Shown: piece after piece, positions 12,725 through 24,508 of the stretch
How the letters are laid out: each line of letters begins with the position of its first letter
How positions within the stretch are numbered: the stretch's first letter is position 1
Source of the DNA: Pezizomycotina sp. ARF18
Taxonomy: Eukaryota; Ascomycota
DNA: 64,000 bases
Direction of reading: 5' to 3'
Assembly: GCA_002224055.1 (NCBI GenBank)
Contig: AZLU01000085.1
Span: 94,222 to 158,221 of the forward strand
The notes under the pieces: model-generated
What the model was told of the DNA's origin: nothing
What the model saw: the letters and a program-made list of their open reading frames with translations, nothing else
The model's database searches: none
Made by a program: the position numbers and the translations under genes

Positions 12725-13085
12725 TCAACTTCCAAAGTTACGAAAACTTATCGCAATAGACATAGCACAGTAGTAGGACGCCTCAGAGAAGTTCGAGTCA
12801 TAGCGCGCGCATGTCTTCACCGTATTTATCGTGGTGCCCTTGTCTGTGATCCATGCGCAATTAGCGAGATTCCCTTTCGAGTCGCAGCACAGCTTCTGCG
12901 CGAGCGAGCTTTCTCCCAATTATAAAAGTGGAGAAGGCCATGTAGCCTTCAAGTTGAGCGCAGTCTCGGTCGCCAAACTGGCGCTTCTCTATGGTATCGC
13001 ACAGACGCTCCTCGGTCAGATAACGTGGGAAAGGAAAAACAAGAGCAAAAAGAACTCTGGAGGGGGTTTCCACTGACTCATGCGT
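12725..13085 (-). CDS. Candidate small cysteine-rich secreted protein
   Basis: Two overlapping minus-strand frames join with one base change near 12915 (TTGGG, where TTGG restores the frame). They give a protein of about 100 residues with seven cysteines, including KLCCDSKG, LANCAWITD, KTCARYD and YYCAMS. A hydrophobic stretch (FFLLLFFLSHV or VLFALVFPFP, depending on frame) precedes it and could be a signal peptide. The layout fits a small secreted fungal protein, possibly an effector, but no family is recognised and the start is not settled. Confidence 0.35.
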
Positions 13086-13233
13086 GAGGGGCCGGAAACG
13101 TCGCTGCGGCGAGTATAAGTCAGCTCACAACGATGAACCGCGTGACGAGCAGCATTTATATGTATATTTACGATGGATTTAAGTGTTTCGAGAGGAGGAA
13201 AGAATAGGTTTCTGGCTGGGAGGACAATTATCG

Positions 13234-13265
13234 TTTTTTTTTTTAAAAAAAAAAGAAAAAAAAAA
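13234..13265. repeat. T11-A10-G-A10 homopolymer junction
   Basis: A run of 11 T meets 10 A, then G and 10 A. It is one of five T-to-A palindromic homopolymer junctions in the window. Confidence 0.85.
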
Positions 13266-16200
13266 CTTCGTTCGACAACATGGCACTATAGGCCAATTAT
13301 ATACCTTTCTGCTTGGGCATTCTCAGGCCGGGCGGCCGGGGAAGGCAGTGTGCACCATTCAGCATATCTGATGTTGAGAGAGATCTTCTACTGTACTACT
13401 AAGTACATTCGCTTTTTGGGAAACCTCTGCCTTACTTTTAACAAAGACAATTCAAAGCAACCGTTTAAACCCCGAGAGAGCCAACAAGAGGTTCAGGCGA
13501 ACAGTAGAAGGCAAAAAACCTTTGTTCGCTCGGCTATTCACTATACGATAAGAGCACCATTCAGTAGAAAATGGATTAATGCTGGGAAACCCACGGAAAT
13601 GAAGAACCTTGACGCGATGTAACGTCGTGGCCGACGTATTAAGGATGATGAATAGAAATGATGAAAAGAGCGGACCCCGACGAGATATATCAACAGCGCT
13701 GGCCTTTACTCTGATACAAACATCCAATAACGTGTCCGTATAGGAAAAGAAAAAAGCAAGAAATAAGAACCTAAACAAGTGTTAGATATGAGCATCTTAA
13801 TCTTTCGAAATGCTAGCAATCAGAATGTCCCAGGGACCTATACCTTAGGTATGTAATGATAGTCGGATGTAGACAATTGATAAACATCTGCAAATTATTT
13901 TTAAGCCCGGTTTTACGATTATATTTCACCATTCCTAGTTCAAACTGCTTAGCCGTTAGAGCAAGGCAGGAAAGAAACACCCCACGCCAAGGGGCCAATT
14001 ATATCATCCCTCGAAGCGACTCTTGCTAAATGACCGTCTAGAGTTCCTATATACTATATACATATCTTAAAAAAAAGAGAAGAAAAAAAAAGAAGCGTCT
14101 CAGGCTCTATCTCCCCCTCCCTTCCCCACCTGCTTCTTGCTCTGTTTTCAATAGCTACCTCCCAGGCGTTCCCCCCTTTTGTTCTTCCCAATCTGTAGGA
14201 TACAAACCCACTTGATGCGCTCGGGGTGGTGCATTCTTTGTAGGAAATCTCATTCGAGACTTTTCGGTTCAGCTTTGATACAGAGCGATGCCAGTCCGGA
14301 TTCCAATGCTTGTCCTCTTCCGAAAGGGTGATAATTTCCGGGGGGAAGAATCGCATGCAGGTCAGACAGCAACTAATGCCCCTCGCTTCACACCTAGTTT
14401 TAATCAAGGCCCTCCTCTAGGATAAAAAAAACTAACCTCGAGTGGAGGAATGCTGTGGGCTAATTTCATACGGTCCCCTCATCCGCTTTTTCCCCTTCGT
14501 TTACAAGCACTGCCACGTACTAGCAATCTAGCAAAAGTCACTCGTGAGGGAGTATTGGTTGGTTATATATCACTATTCGGAAGTGATCTCGATATCGATG
14601 TATCATCGTCACAAGGCCCTATTAGCGATATTAAGACAGCAAGAGGAAAAGAAAAGAGAAAAAGAAAAAAGAAAAAGGAAAAACGAGACTCGGAAATTGC
14701 TTCGGCCAAATATAAGTGGTGGAAAACAGGGTGAACACCGTCGGTCTTTTGCCGTAGCATTCAGAATTTAGGTATAATGAAGGGAATGTAATTAAAACGG
14801 AGAAAGAAAGACAGAAACAGGCAAAAAGCTACTTAGACTTTAGTACCTATATAAAAAGCCTGAAATAGACTTTCCTGCTCCGCTCACACCTTTTCGATCC
14901 GATTGGATCGTTGAGCGTTGTTGTGAAGGACTAGTCAAGATTGAAATGCTTGTTATCCTAGGAGGTGGGGCGACAATCGGCCCTTACTCGAAAAATAGCT
15001 CGGTGGCTGTTTCCATGGTTACTTCCGTTCATGAATCACGAACAGAGACATCGCGGGTATCCGGCATGGTTTTCACGAGCGAGTTTTGTCCCCATTCCTC
15101 TAGGAGATATTTATATATACGATTAGACTATATAGAAGATCGAGGAAAAGTCGCTTGATCTCCATTTTTCTTTCTCGCTTCTGAATATTAATAGCACATG
15201 AAGGAAAAACTGTCTTGAACGACTGAACAAGCCTTGCTAGGTATATTGCAGAACTTTGTTCACTTTATGGCTATACTTGCTCGGTTTGTTTTTTTCTTAG
15301 CCCAGTCGTTTGCTGCGGCCGATAAATTTGCCGCTTTTAGTACGGAAGTGCTCGGAGGGTTCTTCCATAACCCTTGTTTTGTAGGTATTTTCGTGTTCTG
15401 CTCTCAATAGGATAAGCTCGTAAGCATCCGCCCCTTTCTAGCCTTTGCATTAGCTCAGATCGAATTATCTTGTTTGTTCGTTCTCTTGGGCTTTCAGAAA
15501 AGATCAATCTGTCTAGGGAAAGGTATTTTATTGGTCGGAATTATCAAAGCGTTTGCATCCACACCCACATCGGTTATTTCATCCACCGGCCGTTGTTAGC
15601 TATGAGCGATTTTTAGAACACGGTGTGCAGCCAGATGCAAAGACAAGCTTTTTGCATTGACCGGGGTAGCGCCCACAAACTCAAGAGTCTATCAAACGAG
15701 GCTAGCATTGCCACCCAGTTACAAATAGCAACCTGCTAACTAGGGATGTTTTTGTTCTGCGGATGACAATCGCTGCATCGGCCGGCGAGACGCCCTCAGG
15801 GGTTCGTGAACTTTTTCTTTTTTTTTCTCGCATGCACTGCCCGACTCCCGACAATCAGCGGAATTGGAGCACGATCAAACGATCCTTGTTTTTCGAATAT
15901 CTTCTAACGCTTTGCTATTTTATCGTACGATGAACAAGTGAAGGTGTGCCAAGCCCTTGAAACATCGAGGTTTAGATGATTTCGCGAGATCAACACTGTT
16001 ATATGTCAAAGGGAAAAATAGCCGGCAGGAATATGAAATACCAGAGACAAGCAACTGTTGAGTCTGTTTGTCTCAAGCGTCAAGGCCTTCGCGAACGTTG
16101 ACTCTCCTTGGCGAGGAAATTAAAAATCAAAATCAGGCACATCTCAGATTTCCGTTTCCCGAACCCCCTTGTTGTTAGAGACCCCTTGGAACCGTTTCGT

Positions 16201-16828
16201 GTGCAGTGACTTTCCCTTCGACCAAGTCCACAAGTCCATGGATTAATGGAAAACTGGCCAGTAGAATAGCGACACTTACACTTTTTTATCGTTCTGGGCT
16301 TTTCTGTGAATGCACGATTGCTATCGATTCTAGACGGAAAAGGGGCCCCTGTTCTGTACTGCCCGGATCGAATTGAATTTTCGCTATATCCGTGACAGTG
16401 ACAAGGGAAGGGGCTTGTTTTGTTCTCGTACGGTGAAGGGAAAGAGTAAGCTTAGGCCCCCTTCTTGTATTCATTTCTATTTCCAAACGCGGCGGTGAAC
16501 ATCCCCAAGACCCGAACGGTATACAAGATCTGTGTGGTGTAATCCTGCATAGTATATACTACTGTACTAGCAGTACTCTCTCGCCAACCCCCGGCTCCCG
16601 CGTTCAGAGAGTAATTTACTGTCAGCGCTAAGATCTTCTCCCTTTGTTGTACTATTTAAAGCCCTTTCTCCCACCCAGGGAATATTTCAAAATTCTCTCA
16701 AACCTGCTCAAATCCCTCATACATTTACACTTTCTTACCATTACGACCTACGATCCATAATATCTTTCGATAAGATAAACGAGAAAACATAATAAAACAT
16801 CCTCTCCACCAATTACCTTACATTCATC
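13266..16828. other. Intergenic, no firmly supported gene
   Basis: About 3.5 kb. A minus-strand frame at 14054-14362 starting MRFFPPEIITLSEEDKHW is free of stops for about 100 codons and has acceptable composition, but no homology cue or splice support was seen. The promoter of the cupredoxin gene lies at the right end. Confidence 0.4.
16640..16828 (+). promoter_or_regulatory. Core promoter and leader of the cupredoxin gene
   Basis: TATTTAAA near 16650 is followed by a pyrimidine-rich stretch (about 16660-16760) and an A-rich leader up to the ATG at 16829. TATA plus CT block is typical of well-expressed filamentous fungal genes. Confidence 0.4.
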
Positions 16829-17565
16829 ATGCAGTACACGACCCTGACCCTCGCTACCCTTCTAACCCTCGCTTCCGCGAAGGACATCGCCGTCGCAGTT
16901 TGGCAAGGTGGCGGCCTCACTCTCCCCGATAACGTCAAGGCGACGAAGGGTGACAGGCTAGTCTTCACGTTCGAGAGCGGAACCACGATGTCGCCGTATC
17001 CTCCTTCGCAAAGCCGTGCAGCCCGCGACGAAGGTCAGACGTTCTACTCTGGACAGGTCAACGGCGGCAGCGGTAAGGATGTCTTCACCGTTGACGTTAA
17101 AGGAGAGACCCGCTGTGGGTTTACTGCTCCGTCTCGACGCACTGCGAGGCGGGAATGAGCATGGTTGTTAACGAGCCGTAAGTACTATTTTACATCCCCT
17201 ACTTTTTTTTTTTTTTTTGGTTTCAGTTGGTACCGTGTTTTTTGGTCTGGGTTTACTTGGCGAACACTTGGCACTACGCGTTCTTAGCAACATTCGGCTA
17301 ATGATTCCACTTTTTTTTTTCTTTTACTGCAGACTCCAAGTACAAGGAGCGCTGCGTCGTCGAAGGCCCCCGCTGCCACCGTACCTCCGCTTCGTCTACG
17401 GGCACGGGCACTGCGTCCTGCCACCGTGCTACCGCGAGCTACCGAAAAGACGAACCGGACGCGTCGAGGGTCGGTCTGTTCGCGTTCTCGGTGGTCTTGT
17501 TGCTGCTCTTTCGAAGGGGTCAATGGTTGACGGCAGGATGGGTTCTAGTGTTTCACGCGTTATAA
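16829..17565 (+). CDS. Extracellular serine-rich cupredoxin, GPI-type
   Basis: Starts with a signal peptide (MQYTTLTLATLLTLASA) followed by KDIAVAVWQGG, DNVKATKGDRLVFTFESG, then in the next frame NHDVAVSSFAKPC and, back in the first frame, TFYSGQVNGG. A further shift gives PLWVYCSVSTHCEAGMSMVVNEP. The His-Asp after the beta strand and the YC...HC...GM pattern match the blue-copper-like fold of fungal extracellular serine-rich proteins. Intron 17178-17332 (GTAAGT...TGCAG) leads to a Ser/Thr/Ala-rich exon ending in a hydrophobic tail (VGLFAFSVVLLLL), consistent with GPI attachment. The frame breaks near 16980, 17028 and 17109-17111 (CCC, where CCCC restores GETPLWVYC) and again in exon 2. Cell-wall or surface role inferred; copper binding not assured. 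Confidence 0.7.
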
Positions 17566-20246
17566 AGCTTCACCGATAATACAAAGAAAAAACGGTGTTC
17601 AATGTTTTTTTTTTTTTTTTGCGTTTTGCAGTACGGTGTTCTATTTTCCGGTCTTCGTTTTCATTTTGATGTACTACTACTAGCAGATCCGGGATAACTT
17701 GCTTTTGTAATTACAATGGGATACATAATGGATGAACTTTTCAAAAACAACTCTTTCCCCTAGAATCAACCTGCTTTCTGCTGACAACAATTATGTTGTT
17801 TCCGGTTCGTGAAATCGCCTTATAGGAAAGACTTCTTGAATAGGTCGCGTAAGAGTAGTATACAGGTTATTGAATATCTATTTTTCCTAGCAAAGCTCGT
17901 TAGGAAAACGGGAGAAATTAAATTTTCAAGAGTATTATCCTTTGAGGCTTTGAGCGATTTTCGACAACAAAACATTTTCAGATCGCGATTGGCCCGGATG
18001 GCAGCAGTGAGCAATTTTTTCCGCCGCCCGAAACCCCGAAAATGGTCCTCTTTTTCCCGGCATTCACGATCAAGAAAAACCAATATGTTATATGAGCAAC
18101 AAAGGGTAAGCGGGGGGATTTTTGACCAGTGTAGATTGCCGGAGAAGATGCGGACGAGGGATTATTACACCGCAGGATTCGAATCCTCTCACCATAATCA
18201 GCGAAAATAGCAGAAGGTGTTGCAAGTTCGTTTCGCGATTGAGTAGCTGGTCGCTTTGTATAATCCCTACTGCGTTTCCTTCTGCTGTAGGACTTGAACT
18301 CTGTGCGAATTGCGATTAGGAATACAAATTGTCACTTTCGCAATCGCGGGATAATCGATGACGACAACATATTTTCAAGAAGATAGAAAAACAAAGGCGT
18401 GGCTATCTGCGGGAAAGCTAGGCTCACTCGAGAGAACCTAAGTTCTCGTAAGTTTGAGAATTACTCAGTGTATCGCCTCCCTTTTTTCCACTCATCACTT
18501 TAGTGTCTATTTTATTTTATTTATTTATTTTTTTTTTTTTTGGTTCCCATTCATGTTGACTTGATACGTTTAATTAATAGAGGCATTCGAACGTGGAACT
18601 CAAATTCTCGCATTTGTGTTCCAACACCAACGAGGCTGTGATAGTCGATTATATTTAAATTTTCATATGAATGAGTGAATAGGGTATAATATCGACTCTA
18701 ATTTATATATTATATCTATGCGCCAATGTGGACTCCGTTTGTTGTTAATTGTATTATATTAAGGATTTATAAAACGCTTTGCAATTTTCAACTCCTGTTT
18801 AATCAATATAGCTAGATAACATTATCGATATGACATCAACAAGCCACACTGCGAGTATTGAAAAGTTGATCTCATTTGGCAATCCTCGAGCTACTGTTAT
18901 AAACAAAACGGCCGTTGTTTCAAGCATCGGCGCCTGTATCACGACACATGGCTAGAAAGGCGAGAAGATTTGGTCGCTGGCACGCGCGCGGTTCAACCTC
19001 AACTTTACAAACCGCATTTGCTGACCAATCGCAAAAACTTGGCTGCGACAATAATACATCGTTTCCAAGGATCTAGCTGGAATATCAACTATGTTTTCGA
19101 TTTTCTAACTACAGTCGCTTTCCATCCTTTCCGTTTTTTTTCTTTCTAACTTCCGTGCCTTTTGTTCCTCTGTGCGATATTATATACAGATTACGTCTGA
19201 CATCTCGAGCTCTTATAAAAAAGGTAAATTCTTGAAGCATCATAATAACTTAGGTACTGATATACTCTAGGAATACATCGCCGGTTCCTCTTTGGAACGA
19301 GACAGTCGAAACGCAAACTCGTGAAAACATGAAAACGCGAATATTGTTAAATTAACTGACAGGAAACAAATATATACGTATATATATATAAAAGACCAAA
19401 GAAACAAACACAACTACGGACGCATTGATGTAATGAGTGTTATAACTTTAGTATATCGACAGCGCGTGATGAAATTCACAGTCGCCTAAGGAGAACGGAA
19501 GGACACCATCGTTTTCTATAAGCCGAGCGGGGGAGCTTGGCACATCCGATTCTCCGTCTTACCCGCAAAAACTAATAGCCTCAGCATCGCGTAACATTAT
19601 TATATTGCACCAGCTGCCAATCTTAGGCTACCTTTCCGAAAACCGTAAAAACGAAAACCTGCGTATAAGCAGTAGTATACGCGTCCTTGCGATTTGCAGG
19701 TTATATAGCCCAAGAGAGAGAGACACTCTTGGTCATTATAATTCTACGTAGAAACGAGGAAACGTCAAGATTGAGAGCTGAAGAGCTTTATTTGCCTCGT
19801 TGCTGTTATCGGCCGAACGTTCGGAATCAATCTGTAACAGCGTTTACGACCGTTTAAATCCGCGAAAGAGTGAAGCTAACTACGTAGAAATCCCCACTTT
19901 ACTACGTCGAAAAAGCCGCTAGCTACGTAGAAGTCCTCGCGGATCTGGGCGTATTTGCAGTATATACCGTGATACCCCGCATGCGATACAGCAAGAACCC
20001 CTCCACGTTGCTAGAAAGCTAAAACCATAACGTTTACTGCAGCGCAAGGCTAGGCATCGAGTAAACTTTCATGGCGATGAAATAAAGTTATAAGAACTCC
20101 TCTCGTGAACGGTCCTAAATACAATCCATCAAAGTGTTCCATGATACATTACTGGTATACTTGAATATCTTTACATCAAAAGCTTTTCAATCTCGTATAA
20201 AGCCATTAGCCCAAGCTCTCTCATATATACGGTAAATTCACAGACA
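17566..20246. other. Intergenic with a regulatory-looking motif array
   Basis: About 2.7 kb without a supported gene. Contents: T16 at 17605-17620, a T-rich run near 18530, an ATATAT run near 19376, and CTACGTAGAA repeats at 19744-19932 described separately. Confidence 0.5.
19744..19932. promoter_or_regulatory. Four CTACGT[A/C]GAA motifs upstream of the SDR gene
   Basis: Exact CTACGTAGAA occurs at 19744-19753, 19880-19889 and 19923-19932, with the variant CTACGTCGAA at 19902-19911. The last three are spaced 22 and 21 bp, about two helical turns, and the array lies 315-500 bp before the SDR start at 20247. This is a possible transcription-factor array; the factor is unknown. Confidence 0.4.
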
Positions 20247-21053
20247 ATGTCTTCCCCCTCCACGGTCCTAATCACCGGCGCGAACACCGGCATTGGTCTC
20301 GAAGTCGTCAAATCGCTTGCATCCTCCTCCACTCCTTATAAATAATCCTCGCCGGCCGTACTCCCTCTAAGATAACCTCCGCAATTTCCGAAGTCCAAGC
20401 TCTCTCTCCCGACACTCAATCCACCTTTCATTCACTAACTATCGACGTCGAATCCGACGACTCCATCTCCTCCGCCGTAAAAGAAGTCGAAGAAAAGTTT
20501 GGCACCATCGACATCCTGATCAACAATGCCGGCGCCAGCTTCGAGCAAGGCGTCGGTAAAGAAGGTTGCGTAAAAGATGAGCGCGAAGCGTTTAGGAAAG
20601 ATTGGGATGTCAACGTCGCCGGCGCGCATATAACGACCCGCTCTTTCCTCCCTTCTTTACTCAAAGAAACAGGTCATAAGAAGTATGTATTGTTTATCAC
20701 ATCGGGAACATGTTCGTTGGTGGAATCGGAGTCGGAGGTGATGTACTTCAACCGCTCTCACCCGGGCGGTTTACCGAAGCCGATCGGTATTACCGCATAT
20801 AGGAGCTGTAAGACTGGGTTGAATATGGTTATGAGGGACTGGGATAGGATGCTGAAGAACGATGGTGTTTTTGTCGCGTGTGTTAGTCCTGGCTTTTTGG
20901 CAACGGGGTTGGGCGGTGTAGGTCCGGAAGCTCTCAAAAGTTGGGGGCAGGAGATCCGAAGCTGGGAGGGGATTTGATCGTAGATGTCGTGGAGGGGAGG
21001 AGGGCCGATGGGAGGGGAAGGTTGTTAAGCGGGGTGGGATACAGCCGTGGTAG
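20247..21053 (+). CDS. Short-chain dehydrogenase/reductase
   Basis: NAD(P)-dependent classical SDR of about 268 residues. Visible landmarks are the dinucleotide-binding TGANTGIGLEVV near residue 10, DILINNAGA, the catalytic serine region LFITSGTCS, and the Y-x-x-x-K motif in AYRSCKTGLNM. The frame is lost after STPYK at 20340-20342, where AAA needs AAAA to give YKIILAGR. It is lost again near 20955, after which the frame reads AGDPKLGGDLIVDVVEGRR, and near 21016, after which it ends VVKRGGIQPW at 21053, a typical SDR C-terminus. No intron is needed. Substrate is unknown; the sequence resembles the fungal NAD(P)-binding SDR group often found with secondary metabolism, but no cluster partners are nearby. 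Confidence 0.85.
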
Positions 21054-22103
21054 AGGAGCGGGGTTTGTTTGAGGAAAACGGCGTCGAAGTCACAGCGAAG
21101 GAGGAAACAATAAGATAACGATAACTAGAAATAATAAAATACTGCGTATGAACGAATAATACTACAACGTAGCGCCTGGATTTATTTGTACAACAAGGCA
21201 TTAGATATAACCGTTCAAAGCATCCTCGCGAGGTATATAAGCTCTTTCGCATCGGGCGAATGACAATCAAAAGCTGTGTTTCCATTACAATTCTCATTAG
21301 TAGATGTGCAATAGGGAATCCGGTGTTCTGAGCTCTCCTCCGAGAATCCGTGTCACGATCAATCTCAAGGCTACTACCTACTATCACAGCATTCAGGGTT
21401 CTTCTTTATAAAGATATGCATTGCATTTTCTCTAGAAATGATCATGACGTATATCTCCAGCTAGCTAAACTTTCGGCAACCAGCGATAATGAATGACTCA
21501 ACATCTCCAACCTCAAGCTCTTCATAAATATCCCGTTACACCTCTATCATCTAGAGCGCTATTGAGCCTCACTCTCATTAGTTCATCAAGGATTTACATT
21601 CCGCCCCACCGCACAGACAGTCCAATTTCGAATTCGCAGGGCTCAGATGCAGTAGATGCTTGAGATATTGTCGCCGATTGGAGCGCCACCGATGATATTT
21701 TGGAGCAGCCGATTCAGCTACCGACCACTTACAAGCTCTTTCGCCTAGCGCTTGGGGCTGAACGTGAAAAATGCCTGTCTAGAAGCTTGGGCTGTCGTGT
21801 TGCTGGCAAGAGAAATAATACTAGTAAAAGCTTATTAGTTCGACGGAACAAGTCCGGGTATGATTCGATCGGGTAACGGCGAAACCGCAAACAGGTTCGT
21901 TGAAGAATTTTCAGCCCTGAGGAAGTCCTAGAGGGGTGAAAAAAACGTTTTCTGTTATAAGGAGGGGAAATCCTCTAAATTGTTTAATACAATCCTTCTT
22001 CTCTTCATGACTCTGTCAAGAAGGATCGAACTGACAGATCCCCCAAAGGTTATTACGATACCACTAGAGTCGGGGCAGATATCACCACTTCCGAGCGTCT
22101 AAG
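21054..22103. other. Intergenic, no supported gene
   Basis: About 1 kb between the SDR and MscS genes. No coding signal beyond short random frames; presumed terminator of the SDR and promoter of the channel gene. Confidence 0.5.
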
Positions 22104-24040
22104 ATGTCTCGCTATGAGCCGTATCGTTCCCCTCCCCCTCCGATGGAGTCTTCCTCCGACATGGAAAAGGGACCCTCCGCCTACGCTATCGAAATGCCAT
22201 CGACGACCCCTCGCAACCTCTAAACCCTTCTACTCCACCCTCATCTATACGTCCCCACTCCATGATGGTACAATCTTGGGAAGCTCCGCCTGACAATCCC
22301 AACAGCAAAAAAGAGCTCTACGACGATGGTGAAGACATTATCGCTCCGGGAGCTAAAAGCATCCTGAAAATCTGCGCATACGGCCTAATCCCCTGTAGTA
22401 TTCCGGGAATAATCGGTCTCATAATAGCCCTCGCCGTTAAAAAAGATGCTTCCATACTCAATGTGCCATTGATGTACTGGGCTATCTACGCCGAAATATT
22501 CCTGATCTCGTTCTGGATCGGTCTACTTTTGATAAAGCTCATACCGTTTATTCTGAAACCTTTCTTTCCGCCTGGTTCGAGGAAGTATTTACGCTTTTTC
22601 CAGAACCTTGAAGTTGCGTTCGCGTTCTGCGCGTGGGCACTCGCGACGTGGATCACGTTCTACCCGACGATGCATTTTACCATGGAGGACTCGAAGGCGA
22701 AGATAAAGATACCTTCTTGGGCCCAGACCGTCGACCGTATACTCCTCGCGAACTGCGTCGCCGCGGGAGTTTACCTAGCGAAATGCTGCCTCGTCCAGCT
22801 TGTCGGCTACCGCTACCACGAGACACAGTTCAAGGTTAAGAAGAAAGAAATTAAAGCGAAAATTACAACCCTCGAGAAGCTTCACGAAGCCCGGAAAGCA
22901 TCTTTCCAGGAAGGTAAATCGAAGCGTACGAAGCGCGACCACGAGTTCGTCCTCGAAGCGCTGGAAAAGTACTCTACCGCGAAAGGACTCGCGGTCCGGT
23001 TGTACTCCCTTCTCGTCTCCCCCGGAGAAGAAGCACTGACGCAGTCGGACTTCGATAAGGTCGATCCCTCTGCGTTCACACTCATTGACGCGGACGGCAA
23101 CGGCAACGTAACACGCGACGAAATGATCTCCTTCGTCATCGGAATCTGCCGCGACCGGCGGAACCTGATAACGGGACAGACCGACATCCGCACGACACTC
23201 AACGCGTTCGACTGGCTCATTTTTACCGCCACGCTCGTCCTCGATCTGTTCATTTACATCGCCTTCATCACCAACAGCTTCAGGGCCGTCTTTACATTCG
23301 CCGGCGCGCTGCTTACCGGTTCCGCCTTCGCGTTCGCCCTTACGATACAGGACCTCATGGCGTCTATAATTTTCGTTTTTGTAAAACACCCGTACGACAT
23401 CGAGATAGGGTTATATTCGATAAGGAAACGTACATCGTCTTGCATGTCTCCCTTTTATACACCGTGTTTAAAAGCGTAAGCGACCATAGAAAAGCACAGT
23501 GCTCGAACACGATCCTGAACCAGAAAACCATCGATAACGTCTCCCGCTCCGAGAACGTGTCCGAAGTCTTCCGTTTGCCGATCCACATTAAAACCCCGCG
23601 GAGGATTTAGACACGCTAAAGGACCTTCTCACGGAGTTCGTAGAAGAGCATTCCGAGAGTACCATCTCTCATCCTTACGCGTTCGGTTGGCTACTTTTAA
23701 TCTCGAGCGCGCAGAGATTACCGTTCAGATACGGTATAAGGTGAAGTGGACGGACCTGGAGAAGTTCGAGGAGCTGCGGCATAAATTCCAACAAGCGGTT
23801 ATAGAGAATTGCGCGAAGGTACCCATCGCGAAGCCCGGCGGGGGACCGATCGGAGCGCCGAAGGAAGGTTTACCGGGTAACGCGCAGTATGCCGTGCATA
23901 TCAGCCAGGAGGAGGCGCAGAGGCTCAGCAAAGAGGCGTGGGATGAGGTAAAGGCGGAGCGGTATCGGCCGTTGCGCAAGGATAAGAACAAGGAGAAGAA
24001 GGATGGCAAGGAGGGAGCGGAGGAGAAGAAGGATAAATAG
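22104..24040 (+). CDS. MscS-type mechanosensitive channel with EF-hand
   Basis: Membrane channel of the eukaryotic MscS family (fission yeast Msy1/Msy2 type), expected in ER or plasma membrane and linked to hypo-osmotic calcium response. Start MSRYEPYRS at 22104. Hydrophobic segments follow (IPGIIGLIIALAV, YWAIYAEIFLISFWIGLLLI, VAFAFCAWALATWITF), then a cytosolic loop with a canonical EF-hand, DADGNGNVTRDE, then a pore helix region FAGALLTGSAFAFALTIQDL and the beta-domain entry KHPYDI-GDRVIFDKETYIV. Frame breaks: near 22210, at 23402 (GAG where GGAG restores DIGDR), near 23600 and near 23687. The C-terminus reads ATFNLERAEITVQIRYKVKW and ends in a Lys/Glu-rich tail. No intron is required. All family landmarks are present in order. 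Confidence 0.87.
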
Positions 24041-24508
24041 AAGTAATGAGATGGCACCGGTGACATGGATGGAGATGGAATAGTGTGACGAATTCTAAAA
24101 CTATAATGACTATTCTTATTTTGGGGTCGTAATTTTTCCTACACTGAGATTCGTGACGCATAACACAAAGAAAAACCAAAACGCCAGGGCGGTGCAATCT
24201 AGGGTACTGACTCGCTAGGACAGTACCAGAGGCCTTCTGTAATGTCGAAAGAAAAGCGGGATGGTGGATCACGATGTTCGAGGTACAGATGAATTTCTTA
24301 GCACAAAGAAATTTATTTTCATTACTACTTGAACTTAATCTAATAAGATTATCCTGATCTATGAAATAGCAAACTTAGAACCCCAAGCCTCTATAAACCC
24401 AATGTATACATGAAAACAGAAATACTGAACTTGATCCTAAAAGTGTAACATCTATGTCGCTCGCGGCGTAAACTAAGATTATGGATCATGCTAGCATCAT
24501 CGAAGTAT
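24041..24508. other. Convergent intergenic spacer
   Basis: Lies between the 3' ends of the MscS gene (+) and the secreted repeat protein gene (-). No coding signal. Confidence 0.5.

Noticed and set aside
18165-18200. tRNA-like T-arm GGATTCGAATCC
   Set aside because: It is a perfect palindrome AGGATTCGAATCCT with no matching acceptor, D-arm or anticodon arm around it.
17809-18210. 133-codon plus-strand open frame
   Set aside because: Starts with GTG, has no motif, no promoter or splice cues, and basic low-information composition; likely a chance frame.
19376-19390. ATATAT run as an origin or promoter
   Set aside because: Simple dinucleotide run without nearby gene start or other origin features.
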